DNA of 7,683 nt, taken from assembly GCA_030833605.1 (NCBI GenBank), contig JAURGV010000107.1:1-7683 (forward strand), written 5' to 3'. The DNA is from Rhodothermales bacterium (GTDB lineage Bacteria > Bacteroidota > Rhodothermia > Rhodothermales > UBA10348). The number at the start of each line of letters is the position of its first letter. Positions within the stretch are counted from its first letter, which is position 1. The notes beneath the pieces were generated by a model that was not told the origin of the DNA, ran no database searches, and saw only the letters and a program-made list of their open reading frames with translations. A program made the position numbers and the translations under genes. Of the stretch, positions 1 through 6,536 are shown in pieces.

Positions 1-851
1 CCACGCCCTCCCGACTTCAGGAAATACGTCGCTCTACCGCCTTTTGCCTGAACCTCTTCGCGCATCCGTTGGAATGCCACTCGAAAAGGATCCTCTGCTT
101 GAATGGCAGACTTCATGGATCCGCCCAAACGGGCCAATCGCGCCGCCCACGATTCCCGTTCGTGATTCAACATGAAACGGTCGACCACTTCCCGTTTTAT
201 AATTCCTGGACGCCACTTTTTATCGTAGTCAATATCATGGGTTGGGCAAAAAGCCCACGTTTTTTCGCCCCACGTTTTTCGTTCAAGGCGCAGACCCTTT
301 TTCCGTAATAACTCGGCCACCACATGCCGGTACCAATCGATGGTAGGCTGTTCGGTTAAGTCATAGCGACTTTGGATCGACTCGGAGAAAAGAAAACGTC
401 CGTGCTCGTCGCGTTTTAACGATTTTGATTCTTGCCAACCCGACAAATAGAAGAAGGTAGTTGCTACCGCATCAAAACTAGTGTCTCCAGAACCGTTGAA
501 AAGGACCGGGACGCGGTGCTCACCTACTTTGAGATAGCGCTCCACAGCTGGAAAAGGGGTGCTTCCTTCAAAAAAAGTAGCATTTTCGGTCACGAATCCG
601 AGGTGTACGGTGTCTTTAGGGAGGTCAGGGGTAGCAGGACCGTAATAGAGAGAAACACCCTTCGACTCGCCGGTAGACTCAAAATTTAGCTGTACTCGAA
701 ATGGCAAAAAGAGCATTTCGAGGCCATAAATAGCCCGTTCTCGATACGAATCGGGCACATTCACCGTACAATTGAGGTTCTCCAAGAAAGAATTGAGCTT
801 GATTACGAAGTATTGGGTACTTTTCAAGTGTACGAATTCCAGCGTATACAT
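1..851 (-). CDS. Putative polysaccharide deacetylase with DUF7033-like N-terminal region (3' end cut by window)
   Basis: An open frame of 283 codons plus two bases runs from an ATG at 851 leftward off the window, so the C-terminus is missing. The middle of the protein matches what I recall of Bacteroidota proteins with a DUF7033 region ahead of a NodB-like deacetylase domain: FFYLSGWQE at about residues 133-141, DEHGRF at 148-153, then CPTHDID at 202-208, which resembles metal-binding motif 1 of polysaccharide deacetylases, and TYFLKSGG near 275-282. The later His-containing motifs lie outside the window. Such enzymes act on N-acetylated glycans of the envelope or on exopolysaccharide; the substrate here is unknown. 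No signal peptide is visible. An in-frame TAG lies at 867-869, so the start must be ATG 851 or, less likely, GTG 860. The gene is divergent from the HD gene and has no evident link to tryptophan degradation. Confidence 0.8.
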   Translation of the reverse strand, partial: MYTLEFVHLKSTQYFVIKLNSFLENLNCTVNVPDSYRERAIYGLEMLFLPFRVQLNFESTGESKGVSLYYGPATPDLPKDTVHLGFVTENATFFEGSTPFPAVERYLKVGEHRVPVLFNGSGDTSFDAVATTFFYLSGWQESKSLKRDEHGRFLFSESIQSRYDLTEQPTIDWYRHVVAELLRKKGLRLERKTWGEKTWAFCPTHDIDYDKKWRPGIIKREVVDRFMLNHERESWAARLARLGGSMKSAIQAEDPFRVAFQRMREEVQAKGGRATYFLKSGGR

Positions 852-869
852 CCGCGCCACTACGACCTA
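852..869. other. 18-bp divergent start region
   Basis: These 18 bases are all that separate the ATG of the leftward deacetylase gene (851) from the ATG of the rightward HD gene (870). They are too few for two promoters, so each promoter and 5' leader must lie within the other gene's 5' coding part, unless one start is misplaced. I see no Shine-Dalgarno sequence for either gene, which fits Bacteroidota. Confidence 0.6.
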
Positions 870-2159
870 ATGAACGGACGCTTCAAAATTTTTTCAGACC
901 CAGTTCACGGATTCGTATCCGTGCCCAGGGGCCTTATTCTCGAACTGGTCGCTTCAGAAGAAGTGCAACGGTTACGGAGAATCCGCCAATTGGGTGTTGG
1001 GCATATGGTTTTTCCGGGTGCCGAGCACTCCCGATTTGGTCACGCATTGGGAGCTATGGCCCTTATGCACGACGCGTTGTCCTCGCTCGTGGAAAAGGGC
1101 GTTCCTGTTTCTACGGAAGAAATGGAAGCGGCGTTGGCTGCGGCGCTACTGCATGACGTAGGCCATGGACCCTTCTCTCATACGCTGGAACACGAGCTGT
1201 TCTCCGATTTCCATCATGAACAAATGAGTCGAGCGCTGTTAGACCGACTCAACCATCGCTTGGATCATCGACTCGATCTTGCTATTTCGATATTTGACGA
1301 TTCTTACAAACGAAAGTGGTTTCATCAGCTGGTATCGAGTCAATTGGACATGGACCGCCTCGATTACCTGAGACGCGACTCCTATTATACGGGAGTAGTT
1401 GAAGGCCGCGTAGGTGTTGGTCGCATTATTAAAACCCTTCAGGTTTATCCCAATACGGGGGGCCCGGAAGATCGCATTGTTGTTGAGTCAAAAGGCGCTT
1501 ATGCCGTTGAGAACTTCCTGATAGCGCGCCGCCTAATGTACTGGCAGGTGTACTTGCATAAAACGGTTTTGGCGGGTGATCAAATACTGCGGGCAATCAT
1601 ACGTCGCGTTCGAAAGCACCTCGCTCATGGTGACGATTCACCGGTTAAAGGAGCCTCCAATGCATTCTTGTTCTTCCTGAAGCAAGGTTTTACCAGCGCC
1701 GACGTGCATACCCAGGAGGTACAGAATGCTTTTGTCTCCCTTGACGATACCGACATCATGTACAGTCTCAAACAATGGATTCACAGCTCCGACCCCATCC
1801 TGGCCGACCTATCTCGTCGACTTTTGGTCCGGGATTTCTTCCGGGTCGAATTTGGACCTGAAAATGAAAAGTTTTCTAACGAAGACCTGGAAGCGCGCGT
1901 AGGTGAGTATTTATTAAAGGCCGGACTATCCAGCTCGTCCCAACTTTTTGAGGATATACCGTATTTTCTGCATCGATCGGAGTCCATGCTGGAAGCGTAT
2001 GATTCAGATACAGATAGTATCGGCGTGTTAAATCGGAACGGTGTCATCGAAGAACTGACCGTTTCGGATGAAACGCATGTGGTTTCTGGCCTCTCTAAAC
2101 GGCAGGTACGTCCGTTTGTGTGTTTCCCAAAAGAAATTGATCCGGCATATCGCCCATGA
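870..2159 (+). CDS. HD-domain phosphohydrolase (SAMHD1/dNTPase-like, COG1078 type)
   Basis: A 429-residue cytosolic protein of the HD superfamily. The metal-site residues are readable by comparison with SAMHD1: His58 in SRFGHALG, His95-Asp96 in LLHDVGHGPFSH, and Asp162 in MDRLDYLRRD, where Tyr166 and Asp170 also match conserved positions. The N-terminus (FKIFSDPVHGF, followed by EVQRLRRIRQLG) is typical of bacterial COG1078 proteins. Relatives hydrolyse dNTPs to nucleoside and triphosphate, but substrates of most bacterial members are untested. ATG 870 is chosen because it places DPVHGF at residues 9-14 as in relatives. The frame stays open upstream to a TTG at 813, but that would overlap the divergent gene. 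Its TGA overlaps the ATG of the aldehyde dehydrogenase (ATGA, 2156-2159), so it is probably co-transcribed with the tryptophan genes, although no role in that pathway is known. Confidence 0.85.
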   Translation: MNGRFKIFSDPVHGFVSVPRGLILELVASEEVQRLRRIRQLGVGHMVFPGAEHSRFGHALGAMALMHDALSSLVEKGVPVSTEEMEAALAAALLHDVGHGPFSHTLEHELFSDFHHEQMSRALLDRLNHRLDHRLDLAISIFDDSYKRKWFHQLVSSQLDMDRLDYLRRDSYYTGVVEGRVGVGRIIKTLQVYPNTGGPEDRIVVESKGAYAVENFLIARRLMYWQVYLHKTVLAGDQILRAIIRRVRKHLAHGDDSPVKGASNAFLFFLKQGFTSADVHTQEVQNAFVSLDDTDIMYSLKQWIHSSDPILADLSRRLLVRDFFRVEFGPENEKFSNEDLEARVGEYLLKAGLSSSSQLFEDIPYFLHRSESMLEAYDSDTDSIGVLNRNGVIEELTVSDETHVVSGLSKRQVRPFVCFPKEIDPAYRP

Positions 2160-3604
2160 TTTCCATTCGTAACTACATAGGTGGTGCACTTGTCACCAAA
2201 AGTGGCGGCAGGATTGACCTAGAAGAGCCGGCAACGGGCCAAATTGCGGGTTCACTTCCCGATTCTACGCCAGAAGATGTCGAAAGGGCGGTTCAAGCGG
2301 CTTCCAAAGCATTTCCGGAATGGGTTTCGATTGGACCGGAAGGACGTTCCAAGTGGCTTTTTAAGCTGGCTGACGCCATCGAGACCCGCCAAGAAGCATT
2401 CGCGATGGCCGAGTCGCGCGATTCGGGAAAACCACTTTCGGTCGCTCACACCGTCGACATCCCCCGTGCCATTTCGAATTTCAGGTACTTTGCGGGGGCC
2501 ATTCTGCACGATGCTTCCGAAGCGTACGTAGACCGCCCGTCGGTGTTAAACTACACGTTGCGCCAACCTTTGGGCGTTGTTGGATGTATTTCTCCGTGGA
2601 ATTTACCCCTGTATTTGTTCTCATGGAAGATTGCACCGGCGCTTGCCGCTGGGAACTGCGTGATTGGAAAACCCTCCGAAATAACACCATTAACAGCTTT
2701 TTTGTTGTCGGAAGTGTGCGTGGAGATCGGTTTTCCCGCCGGAGTCCTTAATATTTTACATGGGCGCGGCGCGGGCGTTGGTTCGGCCGTTGTGAATCAT
2801 CCGGAGATAAAAGCTATTTCTTTCACCGGAGGTACAACGACCGGGCGTATTATCGCCCGCGCCGCCGCCGAAACCTTCAAAAAAGTCTCCCTTGAACTCG
2901 GCGGAAAGAATCCGACCATCATTTTTGAAGATGCCAATCTGGATGAAGCCGTAGACGGCGCTTTGCGAGCCGCTTTTTCCAATCAAGGCCAGATCTGTTT
3001 GTGCGGATCGCGCATCTTGGTCCATTCTTCCGTCTACAAAGAAGTTCGTCAACGTTTGATCGAGAAAACATCTACACTCGCAATTGGGGACCCGTTGGAC
3101 GCAGCGACGCAGGTAGGTTCATTGGTCTCCAAAGAGCACCTCGCTAAAGTTTTAGGCCTGGTTGAGCAAGCTATTGAAGAAGGCGGTCGCGTTTTAACCG
3201 GTGGAAAAAAAGTATCGTTGCCGGGTCGCTGTTCATCCGGATATTTCATGGAGCCCACGCTTATTGAAGGTTTGGGTGAAACGTGCCGCACCAATCAGGA
3301 TGAAATTTTTGGGCCGGTCGCAACCCTGATACCATTTTCCGATGAATCGGAAGCCATTCGTATCGCCAATTCTACCAAATACGGACTGGCGGCCTCGGTC
3401 TGGACGAACGATATACATCGAGCGGCCCGAGTTAGCGAAACCTTGCATTCTGGCATCGTTTGGGTCAATTGTTGGATGTTACGCGACCTCAGAACCCCGT
3501 TTGGCGGAGTAAATGACTCCGGTATGGGCCGCGAAGGCGGGACCTACGCATTGCGGTTTTTCACCGAAGCCAAAAACGTCTGTGTAAAAACACTGCCACA
3601 ATGA
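2156..3604 (+). CDS. nbaE: 2-aminomuconate 6-semialdehyde dehydrogenase (ALDH superfamily)
   Basis: A 482-residue, full-length NAD-type aldehyde dehydrogenase. It is expected to oxidise 2-aminomuconate semialdehyde, the ACMSD product, to 2-aminomuconate in the cytosol. Visible motifs are ISPWNLP at 145-151 (Asn149 for the oxyanion hole), GKPSE at 171-175 (cofactor Lys172), FTGGTTTG at 223-230, ELGGKNP with general base Glu247, GQICLCGSR with catalytic nucleophile Cys281, and EIFGPV at 383-388. The CLCGSR form of the active-site motif is characteristic of the 2-aminomuconate/2-hydroxymuconate semialdehyde dehydrogenase group rather than generic ALDHs. Sequence alone cannot fully separate amino- from hydroxymuconate semialdehyde, but the neighbouring dioxygenase, decarboxylase and deaminase favour aminomuconate. 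The ATG is coupled to the HD gene by an ATGA overlap. Other names in use are amnC and AMSDH. Confidence 0.9.
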   Translation: MISIRNYIGGALVTKSGGRIDLEEPATGQIAGSLPDSTPEDVERAVQAASKAFPEWVSIGPEGRSKWLFKLADAIETRQEAFAMAESRDSGKPLSVAHTVDIPRAISNFRYFAGAILHDASEAYVDRPSVLNYTLRQPLGVVGCISPWNLPLYLFSWKIAPALAAGNCVIGKPSEITPLTAFLLSEVCVEIGFPAGVLNILHGRGAGVGSAVVNHPEIKAISFTGGTTTGRIIARAAAETFKKVSLELGGKNPTIIFEDANLDEAVDGALRAAFSNQGQICLCGSRILVHSSVYKEVRQRLIEKTSTLAIGDPLDAATQVGSLVSKEHLAKVLGLVEQAIEEGGRVLTGGKKVSLPGRCSSGYFMEPTLIEGLGETCRTNQDEIFGPVATLIPFSDESEAIRIANSTKYGLAASVWTNDIHRAARVSETLHSGIVWVNCWMLRDLRTPFGGVNDSGMGREGGTYALRFFTEAKNVCVKTLPQ

Positions 3605-3651
3605 CCATCGACCATGTTCACAACACCACTGACTTAGGCCCGCGCCCATGA
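3601..3651 (+). other. 16-codon bridging mini-ORF (possible coupling leader)
   Basis: A short frame opens at ATG 3601, overlapping the dehydrogenase stop as ATGA (3601-3604). It ends at TGA 3649-3651, overlapping the deaminase start as ATGA (3648-3651). The predicted peptide is MTIDHVHNTTDLGPRP. The arrangement would let ribosomes cross the 43-base gap by termination-reinitiation. It is in a different frame from the downstream gene, so it is not an N-terminal extension. No conserved peptide family is recognised, and it may be chance. Confidence 0.25.
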
Positions 3652-4085
3652 TCAACCAGATTATTAACGATCCCCATGCACCAGAGCCCGTTGGCAGCTA
3701 TCCCCATGCGCGGCGGGTCGGTGATTTGCTCTTTCTCTCTGGAATTGGCCCTCGAAAAGTCGGATCAAAAGAAATTCCGGGCGTAACGTTGGACGCGAAC
3801 GGCAACATAACCGAGTACGATATTGAAGTGCAAACCCGCTCTGTTTTTGCCAATGTAATGTCCGTTTTAAAGGCGGCAGGCTTGGGCTTGGAGCATTTAG
3901 CAGACGTCACGGTGTTTTTGACCAACATGAAAGACGACTTTTCGATCTACAACCGGGTATATGCCGAATATCTTTCAGCTCATAAGCCTTGCAGAACGAC
4001 CGTAGAAATTGGATCTTTACCCACGCCGATAGCGATTGAATTGAAGTGTATCGCTGTTTTCCCTAGCCCCAACTCATCAGACTGA
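3648..4085 (+). CDS. nbaF: 2-aminomuconate deaminase, RidA/YjgF family
   Basis: A 145-residue RidA-family protein, normally a trimer with active sites at subunit interfaces. In the 2-aminomuconate branch the RidA-type deaminase (AmnD/NbaF) hydrolyses 2-aminomuconate to 4-oxalocrotonate and ammonia. The C-terminal signature CRTTVEIGSLPTPIAIELK begins at residue 115. Arg116 matches the carboxylate-binding Arg of E. coli RidA (Arg105), and Glu131 sits 15 residues on, as Glu120 does there. The N-terminal part shows VGSYPHARRVGDLLFLSG, a usual RidA opening. A general RidA enamine/imine deaminase cannot be excluded on sequence alone, but its place between the semialdehyde dehydrogenase and the ring-cleavage dioxygenase supports the pathway-specific role. 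The start follows the dehydrogenase by 43 bases, and the stop is 8 bases before the dioxygenase ATG. Confidence 0.87.
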   Translation: MINQIINDPHAPEPVGSYPHARRVGDLLFLSGIGPRKVGSKEIPGVTLDANGNITEYDIEVQTRSVFANVMSVLKAAGLGLEHLADVTVFLTNMKDDFSIYNRVYAEYLSAHKPCRTTVEIGSLPTPIAIELKCIAVFPSPNSSD

Positions 4086-4093
4086 GCAAACGC

Positions 4094-4615
4094 ATGTTAC
4101 CACCAATTAATCTCCAAAATTGGATCAACGAAAACCGACACTTGCTCAAACCGCCCGTTGGCAACAAGTGTGTGTACACGGAAGCAGGCGATTTTATTGT
4201 GATGATCGTTGGCGGCCCCAATAACCGCAAAGATTACCATTACAACGAAAGCGAAGAGCTTTTTTACCAGTTAGAAGGCGATATCGTGGTGAAAATCATC
4301 GATAATGGCGTTCCGAAGGACATCCCCATCAAAGCGGGCGAGATGTTTTTACTCCCCGCCAAAGTACCGCATTCGCCACAGCGTTCAGCTGGCTCTATCG
4401 GATTGGTGATTGAAAAAGTCCGCGACGACAAAGACACCGACGGGCTGCAGTGGTTTTGCGAAAATTGCGGGCATAAACTATACGATGAATATTTCCACCT
4501 AGAGAACATTGTTACGCAGCTTCCACCCGTAATGAAACGGTTTAATGAGTCTAACGAGGCACGCACGTGTTCGGAGTGCGGAACCGTAATGCCCCCTCCA
4601 ATGGCTGCCAAATGA
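4094..4615 (+). CDS. nbaC: 3-hydroxyanthranilate 3,4-dioxygenase
   Basis: A 173-residue cupin dioxygenase that opens the ring of 3-hydroxyanthranilate with O2 to give 2-amino-3-carboxymuconate 6-semialdehyde (ACMS). The signature GGPNNRKDYHYN leads into EELFYQLEG. By alignment to the Cupriavidus metallidurans enzyme, the catalytic Fe(II) ligands are His49, Glu55 and His93, and the substrate contacts are Arg45, Arg97 and Glu107. A second, rubredoxin-like Cys4 iron site is present: Cys122/Cys125 (FCENCGH) and Cys159/Cys162 (CSECG). This is typical of the short prokaryotic form and absent from the long animal form. Length and residues indicate an intact enzyme. Its stop overlaps the ACMSD start as ATGA, so the maker and consumer of unstable ACMS are translationally coupled. 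Confidence 0.96.
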   Translation: MLPPINLQNWINENRHLLKPPVGNKCVYTEAGDFIVMIVGGPNNRKDYHYNESEELFYQLEGDIVVKIIDNGVPKDIPIKAGEMFLLPAKVPHSPQRSAGSIGLVIEKVRDDKDTDGLQWFCENCGHKLYDEYFHLENIVTQLPPVMKRFNESNEARTCSECGTVMPPPMAAK

Positions 4616-5631
4616 GCATAGGCGCGTACGACATACACACCCACATTCTTCCCAAAACGTGGCCTGATCTAGCCAAAAAATACGGTTATGGGGGTTTTAT
4701 TGCATTAGATCACCATAAGCCGTGTTGCGCCCGCATGATGAAAGACGGGCAGTTTTTCCGCGAAATAGACTCCAATTGCTGGGATCCTAAGGTCCGAATG
4801 GACGAATGTGACCAACATGGGGTTGAAGTTCAGGTGTTATCGACGGTCCCGATCATGTTTTCGTATTGGGCCAAGGCGGTGGATGCCCTCGACTTATCGC
4901 GATTTCTGAACGATCACATTGCGGGAATAGTCGCGGACCACCCTACCCGATTCGAGGGATTAGGAACCGTTCCGTTGCAAGATCCCGACTTAGCGATTCA
5001 AGAATTAGAGCGTTGTGTATTAACGCTTGGCCTTCGCGGCATCCAGATCGGAAGCAACGTAAACGGGTTAAACCTATCTGAACCTCGGTTTTTTCCCTTT
5101 TTCAAACGCATGGAAGAATTGGGCGCTTGCCTGTTTGTTCATCCGTGGGACATGATGGGAAAGGACCAAATGGAAAAATATTGGTTGCCTTGGCTGGTTG
5201 GGATGCCCGCCGAAACCAGTCGCGCCATTGGTTCTTTCATTTTTGGAGGCATTTTCAGACGCTTACCTCATTTACGGGTGGCATTTGCGCACGGTGGGGG
5301 TTCTTTTCCGTTTACCGTGGGACGCTTTGAACACGGATTTGATGTTCGTCCCGATTTATGCGCTGTAGATAACGACGTTTCCCCCCGACACTATTGTGGT
5401 CACTTTTATTTGGATTCGTTAGTCCACGACCCTGCTGCTCTACGCTTTTTGGTGGACATGTTTGGAGCCGGAAGAATCGCTCTTGGAACGGACTATCCGT
5501 TTCCGTTGGGCGAGTTAGAACCCGGTTCGTTAATTAATTCCGTGTATTTCGACCATCCTGGCCATCAAAAACAGCTTTTGAGGGGTACAGCACGGGAATG
5601 GTTAGGGTTGATGAATGAGGTCGCCTCCTGA
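4612..5631 (+). CDS. nbaD: 2-amino-3-carboxymuconate-6-semialdehyde decarboxylase (ACMSD)
   Basis: A 339-residue amidohydrolase-superfamily, Zn-dependent decarboxylase that turns ACMS into 2-aminomuconate semialdehyde and diverts it from spontaneous cyclisation to quinolinate. Metal ligands are visible and nearly co-numbered with the Pseudomonas fluorescens enzyme: His9 and His11 (DIHTHILP), His177 (FVHPWDMMG), His227 (AHGGGSF) and Asp294 (LGTDYPFPLGE). Substrate-carboxylate arginines are also present: Arg50 (FFREID) and Arg238 (VGRFEHGF). WDPKVRMDECDQHGVEVQV at 57-75 and the MPAETSRAI helix are further family signatures. ATG 4612 is preferred over an in-frame GTG at 4567, because it gives the family N-terminus and an ATGA overlap with the dioxygenase, while the longer form would lie inside that gene. 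The stop overlaps the next start as TGATG (5629-5633). Confidence 0.95.
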   Translation: MSIGAYDIHTHILPKTWPDLAKKYGYGGFIALDHHKPCCARMMKDGQFFREIDSNCWDPKVRMDECDQHGVEVQVLSTVPIMFSYWAKAVDALDLSRFLNDHIAGIVADHPTRFEGLGTVPLQDPDLAIQELERCVLTLGLRGIQIGSNVNGLNLSEPRFFPFFKRMEELGACLFVHPWDMMGKDQMEKYWLPWLVGMPAETSRAIGSFIFGGIFRRLPHLRVAFAHGGGSFPFTVGRFEHGFDVRPDLCAVDNDVSPRHYCGHFYLDSLVHDPAALRFLVDMFGAGRIALGTDYPFPLGELEPGSLINSVYFDHPGHQKQLLRGTAREWLGLMNEVAS

Positions 5632-6536
5632 TGCCCCTTCATCCCAAAACACCTCCCCCCTCAAAAACGGTTCGCGTAGCGGGCCCTTTGCCCGGATTAT
5701 GGCTCGAAATTGATCTAGAAAACGGGACAGACCTATCCATTCCTCTGGACTTCTCTTCCGAAGACCCCAACTTGTACGGCGTTCCACACGCGATGAAAGA
5801 AGCCTGGGAGAGTAATGGTATCATAGGCGATACCAGAAAGGGCGGTTCGTGCAATGTGGACACCTTGCACCTCACGCCGCATTGTCAAGGAACCCATACT
5901 GAATGTATAGGCCACCTATCGAATGAGCGCATTTTTATTATAAACGTAGCGCCTAAAGGACTTCTGAACGCTCAGTTGGTCACCATTCAGCCGGAAGCCA
6001 TGACTGCAGCGGGTGAATCGTCCCGGCCTACGCTTGACCCTGAGCATGTCGGTATCACCAAGCGGGTGTTGAGTCAATCGCTAAGCATGCCGGTCCACCC
6101 CACCAGCCATTTCCACGGCACTTCAGGTTCAGGCTACCCATGGGCCAAGGCGCTGATTATCCGCACCGTGCCCAACGATCCGGAAAAAACATCTGCTACC
6201 TATTCCGACAATTCGGCGCCATTTTTTTCGATCGAAGCCATTCAGTATCTCATTCAACTTGGCATTGAGCACATTCTGGTCGATTTGCCTTCCTTGGATC
6301 GACTTTCGGATAATGGTGAAATGGCGGCACATAGAACGTGGTGGGACATCGAAGCGGGCTCGCATTCTAGCAAAAAAGGCCCCGCAAGCCGTCGTACCAT
6401 TTCGGAACTGCTTTTTATTCCGGACTCCATTCCCGATGGTTTGGGCTTACTTTCCATCCAGATCCCGCCCTTTCGTAGTGACGCAGCGCCCTCGCGTCCG
6501 ATTTATTTCCAAGGAAAACTAACCGTAACCTCTTGA
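5631..6536 (+). CDS. Cyclase-family metal hydrolase, candidate N-formylkynurenine formamidase
   Basis: A 301-residue protein of the cyclase (KynB-like) family. Its position between ACMSD and kynureninase suggests hydrolysis of N-formylkynurenine to kynurenine, but this is inferred from context. The metal motif reads HCQGTHTECIGH (residues 84-95). The classical KynB form is H-x3-H-x-D-x3-H. Here His89 and His95 fit, Glu91 replaces Asp, and position 85 is Cys with a His one residue earlier. The protein is about 90 residues longer than Pseudomonas KynB (roughly 210 residues). Its C-terminal part contains HILVDLPSLDRL and AAHRTWWDIE, where a later ligand may lie, and ends with IQIPPFRSDAAPSRP, which I recall from Bacteroidota cyclase-family proteins. 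No signal peptide or membrane segment is seen. It could instead act on another amide or lactone in the pathway. Both ends are coupled by TGATG overlaps. Confidence 0.78.
   Translation: MPLHPKTPPPSKTVRVAGPLPGLWLEIDLENGTDLSIPLDFSSEDPNLYGVPHAMKEAWESNGIIGDTRKGGSCNVDTLHLTPHCQGTHTECIGHLSNERIFIINVAPKGLLNAQLVTIQPEAMTAAGESSRPTLDPEHVGITKRVLSQSLSMPVHPTSHFHGTSGSGYPWAKALIIRTVPNDPEKTSATYSDNSAPFFSIEAIQYLIQLGIEHILVDLPSLDRLSDNGEMAAHRTWWDIEAGSHSSKKGPASRRTISELLFIPDSIPDGLGLLSIQIPPFRSDAAPSRPIYFQGKLTVTS

Noticed and set aside
432..689. Plus-strand open frame of 85 codons
   Set aside because: It is antisense to the deacetylase gene, whose minus-strand frame carries clear family motifs. The plus-strand translation looks like no known protein.
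793..825. Possible Bacteroidota-type promoter for the HD gene: TTG at 793-795 and TACTTTTC at 818-825 (compare TAnnTTTG)
   Set aside because: The -7 element lacks the final G, the 22-base spacing is a little long, and such short AT-rich matches are common. It is plausible in position but not strong enough to annotate.
813..869. TTG at 813 as an upstream start of the HD gene, adding 19 residues
   Set aside because: The extra residues do not resemble the family N-terminus, a TTG start is weak, and the extension would overlap the divergent deacetylase gene. ATG 870 gives the expected start.
2244..2531. Plus-strand open frame of 95 codons in a second frame
   Set aside because: It is fully inside the aldehyde dehydrogenase, is basic and low in structure, and has no motif.
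3605..3647. Terminator or attenuator in the 43-base gap between dehydrogenase and deaminase
   Set aside because: No GC-rich inverted repeat followed by a T run is visible, and genes on both sides belong to the same pathway.
4567..4611. GTG at 4567 as an upstream start of ACMSD, adding 15 residues
   Set aside because: The extension lies inside the dioxygenase coding sequence over its second Cys pair. ATG 4612 gives the family N-terminus with His9/His11 and an ATGA overlap.
4264..4644. Minus-strand open frame of 126 codons across the dioxygenase and ACMSD start
   Set aside because: It is antisense to two well-supported genes, has no recognisable motif, and is explained as a codon-bias shadow.
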